Shown here: positions 15,356 through 24,022 of the stretch, in pieces
Position numbering within the stretch: position 1 is the stretch's first letter
How the letters are laid out: each line of letters opens with the position of its first letter
Assembly (NCBI GenBank): GCA_963931165.1
Contig: OZ006985.1
Location: 1,240,001-1,304,000, forward strand
Reading direction: 5' to 3'
Length of the DNA: 64,000 bases
Source of the DNA: Ornithoclostridium sp944380285
GTDB taxonomy: Bacteria; Bacillota; Clostridia; Christensenellales; UBA3700
Program-made: the position numbers and the translations under genes
Notes under the pieces: generated by a model
What the model was told of the DNA's origin: nothing
The model's input: only the letters and a program-made list of their open reading frames with translations
The model's database searches: none

Positions 15356-16384
15356 ATGAACGCATACATTGTCGTGATATTTATTTTGGCATTGTGCTAC
15401 ACCTTCTACATGGGGTTTTCGGACGGTGCAAACGCCGTCGCGACTTGCGTTGCCACAAGGGCGATTCAGCCGCGCTATGCGATCGCGATCGCGGGCGTAG
15501 TCAAGTTCGTCGCGCCGATCGTGATATGTTATTTGCTCGGCAGCGACAGCGTTGCGCGTACGGTCGGCAGTCTTGTCAAGTCGGAGGCGTTCGATGGCAT
15601 CGATCCCAAGGCGGGGTTCATCTTCTTGCTTTCGGCGATGATCGCGGCGCTCGGGTGGTCGGTGATATGCGTGCTTCTGTCCGTGCCCAACAGCACGTCG
15701 CACACGTTGCTCGGAGGCATAGTCGGCGCGGCGATCGCGATGTTCGGCTTTGGGCTGGTAGATTGGACGATGGTCGGTTTGAGGGTCATTTTGATGGTGT
15801 TTTTGACGCCCGTGATCTGCATAGCGGTCGGCTTTTTGCTCAGCAAATTGTTTCGCGTGATATGCGCGAGGATGGACCGCAGCGTCAAGAAGGCGTTTAG
15901 GGCTATGCAGGTGGTCAACGTAGTTCTGCTCAGCACGTCCATTTCGATCAACAACGTGCAAAAGGCGATGGGCATCTATCTGCTTGCGCTCGTCGTATGC
16001 GGCGGAGCGGACGGGGCGACCTATCAATTTGAGTTTTGGACGGTCGGCGTGTTGTCGCTGGCGATCATGCTGGGGCTTTTCCTGGGCGGCTACAAGCTCA
16101 TCTACACGGTCGGCAAGCGCATCTATCGCGTAGGGACGCTGCAATCGTATGTCGCGCAATTGTCGACGGCGGTGGTCGCGTTCACCTGTACGTTCACCGG
16201 CATCCCGGTCAGCACGGGGCAGGTCGTGTCGTCGAGCATAATCGGCGTTGGCATCGCGGACAAAGTCAGCGCGGTGCATTGGAACGCCGCGGGCAAAATA
16301 TTCACATCGTGGATCTTGACCTTCCCGGTCGCCGCGTGCATAGGCGCGTTTGTCTGTGCGGTGCTGGGTTGGATAGTGTTGTGA
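15356..16384 (+). CDS. pit: PiT-family inorganic phosphate transporter
   Basis: A 342-residue polytopic membrane protein that imports inorganic phosphate by cation symport. Both halves of the family's inverted duplication show their signature: GFSDGANAVATCVATRAI (about residues 20-37) and SVPNSTSHTLLGGIVGAAI (about 108-126) in the first, and GIPVSTGQVVSSSIIGVGI in the second half. About nine to ten membrane segments are visible. It is followed ten bases later by its usual DUF47 partner, which supports the assignment. Confidence 0.92.
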   Translation: MNAYIVVIFILALCYTFYMGFSDGANAVATCVATRAIQPRYAIAIAGVVKFVAPIVICYLLGSDSVARTVGSLVKSEAFDGIDPKAGFIFLLSAMIAALGWSVICVLLSVPNSTSHTLLGGIVGAAIAMFGFGLVDWTMVGLRVILMVFLTPVICIAVGFLLSKLFRVICARMDRSVKKAFRAMQVVNVVLLSTSISINNVQKAMGIYLLALVVCGGADGATYQFEFWTVGVLSLAIMLGLFLGGYKLIYTVGKRIYRVGTLQSYVAQLSTAVVAFTCTFTGIPVSTGQVVSSSIIGVGIADKVSAVHWNAAGKIFTSWILTFPVAACIGAFVCAVLGWIVL

Positions 16385-16393
16385 GGAGGAGAT

Positions 16394-16993
16394 ATGAGCA
16401 TTTTTCGCAAAAAAGTAGATTTTTTTGAGTTGTTGGGCAAGCAATGCGCGGCGATGGTCGGCGGCATGCGCGCGCTCTACGACTATTGCACGACGTGCGA
16501 CGAAAAGTTCGGCGACGACGTGATCAAGATAGAGGACGAGGGCGACATGATCCGCCGCGTGTTGATCGACGAGCTCAACAAGACGTTCATCACGCCGATG
16601 GAGCGCAACGATCTGTTCGACCTTTCACGCCAATTGGACGAGATCCTCGACTACGCAAAGACCGCGGTCGACGAGACGCGTCTTTTCGGCATCAAGCCCA
16701 ACGAGGACATGGTCAAGATGGTGTCCATACTTCTCGACATAACGGTGCACATTCAAAAGGCGGTGGGCAACATGTCCGGGCACAAGTCTATCGCGCGCGA
16801 CGAGGCGATCAAGGTCAAGGGTTTGGAGAACAAGGTCGGCTCGGCGTACTACAAGGCGCTTGCGCGGCTGTTCGACACCGAGGACATACACGGCATTTTC
16901 AAGTATCGCGAGATCTACCGCCACCTCAACACGACGGCGGACGTCGCGGACAGGGCGATGGACTCGCTTTTGGACGCGCTGCTGTCGCTGTAA
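16394..16993 (+). CDS. DUF47 (PhoU-like) Pit accessory protein
   Basis: A 199-residue helical protein of the DUF47 family, distantly related to PhoU. Family members are encoded with Pit transporters and are thought to modulate them. Typical sequence includes DVIKIEDEGDMIRRVLIDEL and FITPMERNDLFDLSRQLDEI. It is preceded by GAGGAG and lies ten bases after pit, so it is co-transcribed. There is no membrane segment; it should act at the cytoplasmic face. Confidence 0.9.
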   Translation: MSIFRKKVDFFELLGKQCAAMVGGMRALYDYCTTCDEKFGDDVIKIEDEGDMIRRVLIDELNKTFITPMERNDLFDLSRQLDEILDYAKTAVDETRLFGIKPNEDMVKMVSILLDITVHIQKAVGNMSGHKSIARDEAIKVKGLENKVGSAYYKALARLFDTEDIHGIFKYREIYRHLNTTADVADRAMDSLLDALLSL

Positions 16994-17001
16994 AAAAGTT
17001 G

Positions 17002-17030
17002 TTGACAAAAGTCGCGTTTTGCGATATGAT
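17002..17030 (+). promoter_or_regulatory. Promoter of leuA T-box transcript
   Basis: Perfect TTGACA (17002-17007), 17-nt spacer, TATGAT (17025-17030). The predicted start is near 17037, at the beginning of the T-box leader. Confidence 0.75.
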
Positions 17031-17036
17031 GTATAA

Positions 17037-17284
17037 AACGGAATAGGCGCAGAAGAGGATCAGTAGCCTCGACGATGTCATCAGAGAGCCGCGGTTTGGT
17101 GCGACGCGGCGGCAGGATCGCGGTGAACTCGCCTCGGAGCCACAGGGGTGAAGTCAGTAGCCTTTGTCGGGTCAGCCCGTTACAGCTGTCGAGGTTCTTC
17201 GGGAGCGGCTCGTTCCCCGAGAACGAAAAAGAGTGGTACCACGGGCGCGGCTTCGTCTCTTGACGACGCCGCGATTTTATTTTA
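17037..17284 (+). promoter_or_regulatory. T-box leader (tRNA-Leu) upstream of leuA
   Basis: A leader of about 250 nt with T-box hallmarks. GAGTGGTACCACGGGC (17231-17246) contains the sequence that binds the tRNA acceptor end in the antiterminator. A terminator follows with arms CGCGGC (17246-17251) and GCCGCG (17268-17273) and the tail ATTTTATTTT. In Stem I the motif GAACTCGCC near 17133-17141 presents CTC, a Leu codon, where a specifier codon is expected; this fits the leuA gene below. Uncharged tRNA-Leu would allow transcription. The specifier is read by eye, not folded by program. Confidence 0.88.
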
Positions 17285-17298
17285 CGGGAGGTAAGCAC

Positions 17299-18981
17299 AT
17301 GAAGAATTGGCAGAAGTATTCCAAAGGTTATTTCATGCCCCCATATCCTTGTTTGGATTGGGTCAAAAAGGACAGTGTCGACAAGGCGCCGATATGGTGC
17401 AGCGTCGATCTTCGCGACGGCAATCAAGCGCTGGTCGTGCCGATGAGCCTTGAACAGAAATTGGAGTTCTTCACCTTTTTGTGCAAGATAGGATTCAAGG
17501 AGATAGAGGTCGGATTCCCCGCGGCGAGCGAGACGGAATACGAATTTTTGCGCGAGTTGATCGAGAGGGACATGATCCCCGACGACGTCGCGGTACAGGT
17601 GTTGACGCAGTCGCGCGAACACATCATCAAAAAGACGTTCGACGCGTTGGCGGGTTGCAAAAACGCGATCGTACATCTTTACAACTCGACGTCCGTCGCC
17701 CAGCGCGAGCAGGTGTTCAAAAAGCCCAAGGACAAGATCACCGAGATCGCGGTGACCGGCGCGAAGATGGCGATGGAGTTCGCCGAAAAGACGCCGGGCA
17801 ACTTCCGCTTTGAGTATTCGCCCGAGAGTTTCACCGGCACCGAGCCGGAGTATGCGGCGGAGATCTGCAACGCGGTGCTCGACGTATGGCGCCCGACCGC
17901 GGAGCGCAAGGCGATCATCAATCTGCCGGTCACGGTCGAGATGTCCATGCCGCACGTCTACGCCCAGCAGGTCGAGTATATGTGCAAGGAGCTCAAAGGC
18001 AGAGAGAACCTCATCATCTCGCTGCATCCGCACAACGACAGAGGCTGCGCGGTCGCCGATTCGGAGATGGGTTTGCTTGCGGGCGGAGATCGTATCGAAG
18101 GCACTTTGTTCGGCAACGGCGAGCGCACCGGCAACGTCGACATCGTCACGCTCGCGATGAACATGTTCTCGCAAGGCGTCGACCCGGGGCTTGACTTCTC
18201 GGATATGCCCGCAGTCTGCGAAGAATATGAAAAGGTCACCGGCATGCCCGTCGGCGACAGACAGCCGTATGCCGGCAGGCTCGTGTTCGCGGCGTTCAGC
18301 GGCTCGCACCAAGACGCGATCGCGAAGGGCATGAATTGGCGCAGGGACAAAAAGCTCGAAAAGTGGACTGTGCCCTATCTGCCCATCGATCCGCACGACG
18401 TCGGGCGCACCTACGACGCGGACGTCATCCGCATCAACAGCCAGTCGGGCAAGGGCGGCATCGGCTATCTCATGGAAAACACTTTCGGCATCGTCCTGCC
18501 GCAAAACATGCGCGAGAGCTTCGGCTATCTCGTCAAATCGGTGTCCGACCACGCGCACAAAGAGCTCAAACCGGAAGACGTGTTGCAGGTGTTCAACGAC
18601 AGCTATGTCAACCTGACTTCGCCGATCAAATTGTACGAGCACCATTACGAACAGCGCGACGGCATCAAGGCGCGCGTCACCGTCGAGTACAACGGGGAGA
18701 TCGTCGAGCTCAAAGGCGAGGGCAACGGCAGATTGGACGCCGTAAACCACGCGCTCGCGAGCATCGTCGGCAAGGAGTTCACGATCGAAGAATATCAGGA
18801 GCACGCGCTCAGTTCGACCTCGAAATCGCAAGCCGTCGCCTACGTCTGCATATCTCACGACGGCGGCAAAAAGACGTGGGGCGTAGGCATCCACAACGAC
18901 ATCATTGCGGCGTCCGTAGCGGCGTTGGTGTCCGCCGTTAACAATATGCTGACCGCGCCGCGCGCATGTGGACAAGGTTGA
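17299..18981 (+). CDS. leuA: 2-isopropylmalate synthase (LeuA2 type)
   Basis: A 560-residue enzyme catalysing the first committed step of leucine synthesis, condensing acetyl-CoA with 2-ketoisovalerate. The catalytic domain starts with WCSVDLRDGNQALVVPMSLE, and HPHNDRGCAVAD plus GTLFGNGERTGNVDIV supply metal and substrate residues. The long form with YFMPPYP near the N-terminus and a C-terminal regulatory domain marks the LeuA2 group. ATG 17299 follows GGGAGGT by six bases. The last few codons (after LTAPRAC) run into repeat R1 (GGACAAGGTT), so the C-terminus may have been altered by it. No other leu genes are in the window. Confidence 0.95.
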   Translation: MKNWQKYSKGYFMPPYPCLDWVKKDSVDKAPIWCSVDLRDGNQALVVPMSLEQKLEFFTFLCKIGFKEIEVGFPAASETEYEFLRELIERDMIPDDVAVQVLTQSREHIIKKTFDALAGCKNAIVHLYNSTSVAQREQVFKKPKDKITEIAVTGAKMAMEFAEKTPGNFRFEYSPESFTGTEPEYAAEICNAVLDVWRPTAERKAIINLPVTVEMSMPHVYAQQVEYMCKELKGRENLIISLHPHNDRGCAVADSEMGLLAGGDRIEGTLFGNGERTGNVDIVTLAMNMFSQGVDPGLDFSDMPAVCEEYEKVTGMPVGDRQPYAGRLVFAAFSGSHQDAIAKGMNWRRDKKLEKWTVPYLPIDPHDVGRTYDADVIRINSQSGKGGIGYLMENTFGIVLPQNMRESFGYLVKSVSDHAHKELKPEDVLQVFNDSYVNLTSPIKLYEHHYEQRDGIKARVTVEYNGEIVELKGEGNGRLDAVNHALASIVGKEFTIEEYQEHALSSTSKSQAVAYVCISHDGGKKTWGVGIHNDIIAASVAALVSAVNNMLTAPRACGQG

Positions 18982-19450
18982 GGCGGCGGCTTTTACTCAG
19001 GGGCGTCGTCCCGCCGCTTGCTAAGACCCAAGGGTATTGACCATTTCAGTTCCGCGCTCCCTTTGGGGCGCGGACTGTTTCACCGCTTTAAGCGGCTCGT
19101 TTGGGCATCTTTGCGCCTCTCGGAACGCTCAGGTACCATTGAGGTACACCTCGCAACCCTTTCGGCGCAAATCTGCACCAAGTCGCTCGCTTAAAGCTGC
19201 TTGGTTGCGTTTATCCAATCGGTTCTTTGACAGCTATTTATAAGGATACTATCCACATATTAAAGGTCAAAACGAAGGTTACTTTTATGGACAAAGTTAC
19301 AACCGCGCAAATTCATCTCGAAATAGCGTGCTCAAAACTGCTACGCACCGACAAAAAAACGACAGCAAAACTGCTGTCGTTTTTTTGTCGGCTTGCTCAC
19401 CTTCCCGTTGCGCGGTCTATTTTTGGGCTTGGTTGAGGCATAATAATAAG
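18970..19450 (+). repeat. Dispersed repeat family R1, copy 2
   Basis: This copy starts GGACAAGGTT inside the last codons of leuA and parallels copy 1 at 11350-11970, but lacks an internal block of about 130 bases. Near its end, the hairpin at 19358-19381 replaces the hairpin of copy 1 with a different but equally paired stem between identical flanks. No protein gene is supported. Confidence 0.75.
19358..19387 (+). terminator. Hairpin terminator within R1 copy 2
   Basis: AAACGACAGC pairs with GCTGTCGTTT around an AAAACT loop, followed by a T-run. It sits between the conserved flanks ACCGACAAAAA and TTTTGTCGGCTTG and would end leuA transcription. Confidence 0.65.
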
Positions 19451-19464
19451 GGAAATAAATAATC

Positions 19465-19830
19465 TATACCAAAAAGAACCGATTAGATAAACAGTACCAC
19501 GGAGTATCGGGCGAGCGATTTACGAAGATTTTGCGCCGTGTGGAACGCCGCTTACCTGCCGGTATGCAAGCGACACACGGCGCAAAAGGGCGAAAATGAG
19601 CTTTATCAAGCGGCAAAGAATGGTGCAGGTTTGCGGCGAACAAGCGCGAGAGGCGCGGCCCAACCGGGCTCCTGCCCGTGACCGCGCCCGAGACGCGCTG
19701 ATGAGACGCTAAGATGTGCCATTATTCGCCGTTTGACGCCCAAGACGTGAATGAATGCCGCGCCGCAAAGCGAGCGCGGAACAGAGAAGGCGCGCTGTAA
19801 TAGCGCGCTTCCGTAACGTTGCCGAGATGA
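19465..19830 (-). repeat. Inverted partial copy of R1
   Basis: Read on the minus strand, this segment repeats parts of R1, including the internal block that copy 2 lacks (matching about 11433-11610) and a diverged version of the TCGCTCGCTTAAAGCTGC end. Together with copy 2 it makes a large imperfect inverted repeat centred near 19450. Positions 19796-19826 also match 12077-12105 (TAACGTTGCCGAG). No gene is seen. Confidence 0.6.
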
Positions 19831-19845
19831 ACATTTCACGCTTGC

Positions 19846-19874
19846 TTTACTTGCATGTGCCGTTGTGCTATAAT
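19846..19874 (+). promoter_or_regulatory. Promoter of methyltransferase, apparently leaderless
   Basis: TTTACT (19846-19851), 17-nt spacer, TATAAT (19869-19874). The predicted start is 19881, two bases before the ATG at 19883. No ribosome-binding site. Confidence 0.65.
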
Positions 19875-19882
19875 CATGGCAT

Positions 19883-20479
19883 ATGTACATAGACAATGCA
19901 AGGCTGCCCAAGGGTATCTTGGGGCGGATAATGTTGACGAGGATGAATCGCGGCACGCACGCGCGGCTTGCCGAGTGGGCGCTGGGGCTTTTCGATCAAG
20001 GCGAGAGGACGCTGGACGTCGGTTGCGGCGGAGGCGCGAATATCGCGCGTATGCTTGCACGCGGCGGCAAAGTGTACGGGCTTGACTATTCGCCTGTCAG
20101 CGTGAGCAAGAGCGCGCGGCACAACCGCAAGGCGGTCAAAGCCGGCAGATGTGAGATCGTGCGCGGCGACGTGACGGCGATGCCGTTTGACGATTGCGCG
20201 TTCGATATGGTGACCGCGTTCGAGACGGTCTATTTTTGGCAGCCGATAGAGGCTGCGTTCGCCGAGGTGTTCCGCGTGCTCGAAGAGGGCGGAAGGTTCG
20301 GCGTGTTCAACGACGCGGACGGCAGCGGCGAGCCGAGCGAGAACGCCAAAAAGCTGAATTTGAGGATCTATACTCCCGATGAACTGACAGAGTTGATGAA
20401 GTGTGCGGGGTTTGACGGAGTCGAGACGTACCGCAACGGCAAATTCATCGCGGTGATCGGCAAAAAGGACGGCAAGTGA
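19883..20479 (+). CDS. Class I SAM-dependent methyltransferase
   Basis: A 198-residue methyltransferase of the Methyltransf_11 type. SAM motif I is LDVGCGGGANIARML (about residues 43-57), the acidic end of the second strand is GLDYSP, and PFDDCAFDMVTAFETVYFW gives motifs II-III. The substrate is unknown; relatives are annotated as UbiE-like or arsenite-like methyltransferases without proof. The ATG at 19883 keeps the N-terminal LPKGILGRIMLTRMNRGTHA found in relatives and coincides with the predicted transcription start. It stands alone between repeats and the aro operon. Confidence 0.85.
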   Translation: MYIDNARLPKGILGRIMLTRMNRGTHARLAEWALGLFDQGERTLDVGCGGGANIARMLARGGKVYGLDYSPVSVSKSARHNRKAVKAGRCEIVRGDVTAMPFDDCAFDMVTAFETVYFWQPIEAAFAEVFRVLEEGGRFGVFNDADGSGEPSENAKKLNLRIYTPDELTELMKCAGFDGVETYRNGKFIAVIGKKDGK

Positions 20480-20546
20480 GCGTCGCTTGCGCCGCAGTCA
20501 GATCGGCGGCAGACGGACGCCGAAGAAAGTTGTGCAGTTTTATTAT

Positions 20547-20568
20547 CGATTAGTATCAATTAGTATCA
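20547..20568. repeat. Short direct repeat ATTAGTATCA x2
   Basis: Two adjacent copies of ATTAGTATCA in the gap before the aro operon. Possibly a regulator site; nothing further can be said. Confidence 0.3.
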
Positions 20569-20688
20569 AGTATTTTTAATGACAAATGCTTGCGTAGGGC
20601 AAAATGCGCGACCGTCGGGAATTGACGCAAGCGCGAAAAGGTTCATTGTTTTGCGCTTAAATTTTTGCGTGAGCACGCGCGCATTTTC

Positions 20689-20717
20689 TTGCAAAATCTT
20701 TTACGTTGTAATAAAAT
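20689..20717 (+). promoter_or_regulatory. Promoter of the aro operon
   Basis: TTGCAA (20689-20694), 17-nt spacer, TAAAAT (20712-20717). The leader of about 29 nt has GAGG near 20737. No T-box or attenuator is visible, so control may be by enzyme feedback. Confidence 0.55.
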
Positions 20718-20752
20718 ATACGCATAATCTTTTTGCATGAGGCAAAACACAT

Positions 20753-21766
20753 ATGATAGTCATTTTGAAACCAAACACCCCCAAGAGCGAGATCGACGCG
20801 CTGATCGACAAGATCACCGGGTTCGGAGTTCAGGTCAGTCCGGTCATCGGCACCGAATTGAGCATACTCGGTCTTGTGGGCGACACCAGCAAGATAGATC
20901 CGACGCAGATCGAAGCCAACCGCAACGTGGACAAGGTGCTCCACGTCGCCGAGCCGTTCAAGAAAGCCAACAAGATGTTCCACCCCATGCCGACCGTCGT
21001 CGATGTGGGCGGAGTCAAGGTCGGAAGCAAGCAGCTCGCGATCATTGCGGGACCGTGCTCGGTCGAGACGGAGGCGCAGATCGTCGGCGTCGCCAAGGAC
21101 GTCAAAGCGGCGGGCGCGAACATGCTTCGCGGCGGCGCGTTCAAGCCGCGCACGTCCCCCTATGCGTTCCAAGGTTTGAAGTATGAGGGGTTGGAGCTGC
21201 TCAAAGAGGCGCGCGAGGCGACGGGGCTTCCCATCGTCACCGAGATCATGTCGCCGTACGACATCGACAGGTTCGTTCAGGACGTCGACGTGATACAGGT
21301 GGGAGCGCGCAACATGCAGAACTTCGACCTCTTGCGCCTTTTGGGGCAGACGCGCAAGCCCATCTTGCTCAAACGCGGACTTTCGGCGACGATCGAAGAG
21401 TGGCTGATGGCTGCGGAGTACATCATGGCGGGCGGCAACGGTCAGGTCATCCTCTGCGAGAGGGGCATCCGCACTTTCGAGACTTACACGCGCAACACGC
21501 TCGATCTGAGCGCGATCGTCGCGGTCAAGAATTTGTCTCATTTGCCCATCATCGTCGATCCGTCGCACGCTACCGGCAAGTGGTGGATGGTCGAGCCTTT
21601 GGCGCGCGCCGCGGTCGCGGTGGGCGCGGACGGTCTGATCATCGAGGTGCACAACGACCCCGCGCACGCGCTGTGCGACGGCAATCAATCGATCAAGCCG
21701 GCGGTCTTTGCCGACGTGATGAAGCAGATCAAGGGCATCGCCGACGTCGTCGGCAGAGAGGTCTGA
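20753..21766 (+). CDS. aroF: DAHP synthase (AroF/KDPS type)
   Basis: 3-deoxy-D-arabino-heptulosonate 7-phosphate synthase, 337 residues, condensing phosphoenolpyruvate and erythrose 4-phosphate as the first shikimate-pathway step. An N-terminal ferredoxin-like regulatory domain (about residues 1-70), which in related enzymes senses Tyr or Phe, precedes the barrel. The barrel contains IIAGPCSVET, LRGGAFKPRTSPYAFQG, LLKRG and VDPSHATGKWW. It is the first gene of an eight-gene operon with gaps of -4 to +4 bases. Confidence 0.95.
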   Translation: MIVILKPNTPKSEIDALIDKITGFGVQVSPVIGTELSILGLVGDTSKIDPTQIEANRNVDKVLHVAEPFKKANKMFHPMPTVVDVGGVKVGSKQLAIIAGPCSVETEAQIVGVAKDVKAAGANMLRGGAFKPRTSPYAFQGLKYEGLELLKEAREATGLPIVTEIMSPYDIDRFVQDVDVIQVGARNMQNFDLLRLLGQTRKPILLKRGLSATIEEWLMAAEYIMAGGNGQVILCERGIRTFETYTRNTLDLSAIVAVKNLSHLPIIVDPSHATGKWWMVEPLARAAVAVGADGLIIEVHNDPAHALCDGNQSIKPAVFADVMKQIKGIADVVGREV

Positions 21767-21767
21767 G

Positions 21768-22820
21768 ATGAAGACTCTGAGGGTCGGTCTCGGCGAGCGC
21801 AGCTATGACATCGTCTGCGAGCGGGGCATCTTGTCGCGCGTCGGCGAGGTGGTCGCGCCGCTCGGCAGGGCGGGGCGCAAGGCGTTCGTGCTGACCGATT
21901 CCAATGTCGCGCCGCTGTGGCTGGGCAAGACGGTCGCGTCGCTCAAAGCGGCGGGGCTGGACGTGTCGTCGGGCGCGCTTCCGGCGGGCGAGCCGACCAA
22001 GCGGTTCGATTCGCTGATGACCGTCTACTCGATGTTCGCCCAAAGCGGGCTCACGCGCAGCGACGTTGTGATCACGCTGGGCGGAGGGGTGATAGGCGAC
22101 CTCGGCGGCTTTGCCGCGGCGACCTATCTCCGCGGTCTCGACTTTGTGCAGGTCCCGACGACGCTGCTCGCGCAGGTGGATTCGGCAGTCGGCGGCAAGG
22201 TCGCGGTCGATCTGCCGTGGGGCAAAAATTTGGCGGGCGCGTTTTGGCAGCCCAAGGCGGTGGTCGTCGATCCCGACGTGCTGGATACGCTGTCGGACGA
22301 ATTTTTTTCGGACGGCATGGCGGAGGTGATCAAGTACGGCTGCATACGCGACAAGGGGCTGTTCGAGAGGCTGGACGAGGCGGGCTCGCGCGAGAATTTG
22401 CGCGCGCATATCGACGACGTCGTGATGCGCTGCTGTGACATCAAGCGCGTCGTCGTCGAGCGCGACGAGCGCGACACCGGCGAGAGGATGCTGCTCAATT
22501 TCGGGCACACCTACGGGCACGCTCTCGAAAAATTTTACGACTACAAAAAGATATCGCACGGCGCGGCGGTCGCGGTCGGCATGCGCACGATCTGCGAGAT
22601 CGCCGAGAGAAAGGGGCTGACCGCTGCCGGCTGTGCGGAAAAGATAACTTCGCTTTGCAACAAGTTCGGACTGAGTTGCAGAGACGACGCGCCCTACCGC
22701 GAGGTGATCGGAGCGATCAAGGGCGACAAAAAGAATTTGAACGGCGCGCTCAACGTTGTGCTGCTGCGCGACATCGGCGACGGATACATCTATCCGACCG
22801 ACGGAGGATTTTGGCTGTGA
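21768..22820 (+). CDS. aroB: 3-dehydroquinate synthase
   Basis: A 350-residue NAD- and metal-dependent enzyme converting DAHP to 3-dehydroquinate. Recognisable are the Gly-rich LGGGVIGDLGGFAAATYLRG, PTTLLAQVDSAVGGKVAVDL and the zinc ligands within NFGHTYGHALEK. Length is typical. Its stop overlaps the GTG start of aroA. Confidence 0.95.
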   Translation: MKTLRVGLGERSYDIVCERGILSRVGEVVAPLGRAGRKAFVLTDSNVAPLWLGKTVASLKAAGLDVSSGALPAGEPTKRFDSLMTVYSMFAQSGLTRSDVVITLGGGVIGDLGGFAAATYLRGLDFVQVPTTLLAQVDSAVGGKVAVDLPWGKNLAGAFWQPKAVVVDPDVLDTLSDEFFSDGMAEVIKYGCIRDKGLFERLDEAGSRENLRAHIDDVVMRCCDIKRVVVERDERDTGERMLLNFGHTYGHALEKFYDYKKISHGAAVAVGMRTICEIAERKGLTAAGCAEKITSLCNKFGLSCRDDAPYREVIGAIKGDKKNLNGALNVVLLRDIGDGYIYPTDGGFWL

Positions 22821-24022
22821 GCGCGGTGTTTTTGCCGTCGAGGCTGTCGGGCGCGGTGATCGCGCCGCCGTCCAAGAGCGTCGCTCACAGGGCGGTGCTC
22901 TGCGCGGCTTTGGCGGACGGGCAAAGCGAGGTGCGTCATCTCGCGATGAGCGACGACATCGCCGCGACGCTGTCTGCGGTGTGCGCTTTCGGAGCGGCTG
23001 TCGGCGGAGAGGGCGACGAGCGGACGATATGCGGCGCGCGCGGTTTTGACCGCGCGACGGTCGACTGCGCCGAATCGGGCTCGACCCTTCGCTTTTGCAT
23101 CCCGATCGCCGCGGCGCTGACGGACGGTACTTGCCGCTTTGTCGGCAGAGGCCGCCTGGGGGCAAGGCCGCTCGGCGAATACGAAAAGATTTGGAAAGAG
23201 CGCGGACTTGTCTGGCAAAATTCGTCAAAGGGCGGCGCGCTCGATCTCACGGTCGGCGGCAGGTTGAGAGGGGGCGTCTTCGAGATGAGAGGGGACGTCA
23301 GTTCGCAATTTTTCAGCGGGATATTGTTCGCCTTGCCGCTCGTCGGCGGCGAGTTGAGGGCGACGACGCCGCTCGCGTCGCGCGCATATATAGATATGAC
23401 GATCGAGACGATGCGCGGGTTCGGCGTGTCGGTCGAAGAGCGCGACGGCGTGTTCCGCGCCGACGGCAAGTATGGACCGCGCGACTTCACCGTTGAGGGA
23501 GATTGGTCGCAGGCGGCGTTTTTTGCGGTCGCGAATTATACAGGAAGCGACGTGGAGATACGAGGGCTCAAAGAGGACAGCTTGCAGGGCGACAGGGCGA
23601 TCGTGCCCATGCTCGAAAGGCTGAAAGGGGAGGGCGACCTCGTCTTTGACGGCGAGCAATGCCCGGACATAATGCCGGTGTTTGCGCTCGCATGTGCGCT
23701 TCGCGAGGGCAGGCGCACGCGGCTCGTCGGGCTGGAGAGGCTCAAAATCAAGGAGTGCGACCGCCTTGCGGCGACGTACGAAATGCTCAAAACGCTGGGC
23801 GCGGACATCGTCCGCGACGGCGACGAACTTACGATCAAGGGAAAGGCAAGACTGCGCGGCGGCAAGGTCACATCCTGCGGCGACCACCGCATGGCGATGA
23901 CCGCGGCGATCGCGGCGCTCGCCTGCGAGGGCGAGGTCGAGGTCGACGACGTCGGCTGCATGAGCAAGTCCTATCCCGACTTTTTGCAACAATACACACG
24001 GCTGGGAGGAAGAGTGCAATGA
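22817..24022 (+). CDS. aroA: EPSP synthase
   Basis: 5-enolpyruvylshikimate-3-phosphate synthase, 401 residues, somewhat shorter than the usual 425-445. It has APPSKSVAHRA (substrate lysine), ESGSTLRF in place of the common NAGTAMR, GDVSSQFFSG, KIKECDR and DHRMAM. The GTG at 22817 overlaps the aroB stop as GTGA; GGAGG lies nine bases upstream. An in-frame extension further 5' lies inside aroB and is rejected. The ESGST segment suggests the class I/II glyphosate response cannot be guessed from this motif alone. Confidence 0.93.
   Translation: MSAVFLPSRLSGAVIAPPSKSVAHRAVLCAALADGQSEVRHLAMSDDIAATLSAVCAFGAAVGGEGDERTICGARGFDRATVDCAESGSTLRFCIPIAAALTDGTCRFVGRGRLGARPLGEYEKIWKERGLVWQNSSKGGALDLTVGGRLRGGVFEMRGDVSSQFFSGILFALPLVGGELRATTPLASRAYIDMTIETMRGFGVSVEERDGVFRADGKYGPRDFTVEGDWSQAAFFAVANYTGSDVEIRGLKEDSLQGDRAIVPMLERLKGEGDLVFDGEQCPDIMPVFALACALREGRRTRLVGLERLKIKECDRLAATYEMLKTLGADIVRDGDELTIKGKARLRGGKVTSCGDHRMAMTAAIAALACEGEVEVDDVGCMSKSYPDFLQQYTRLGGRVQ

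Noticed and set aside
22655..22816. Longer N-terminus for AroA
   Set aside because: The extension lies inside aroB in another frame; the GTG at 22817 overlaps the aroB stop and has GGAGG upstream.
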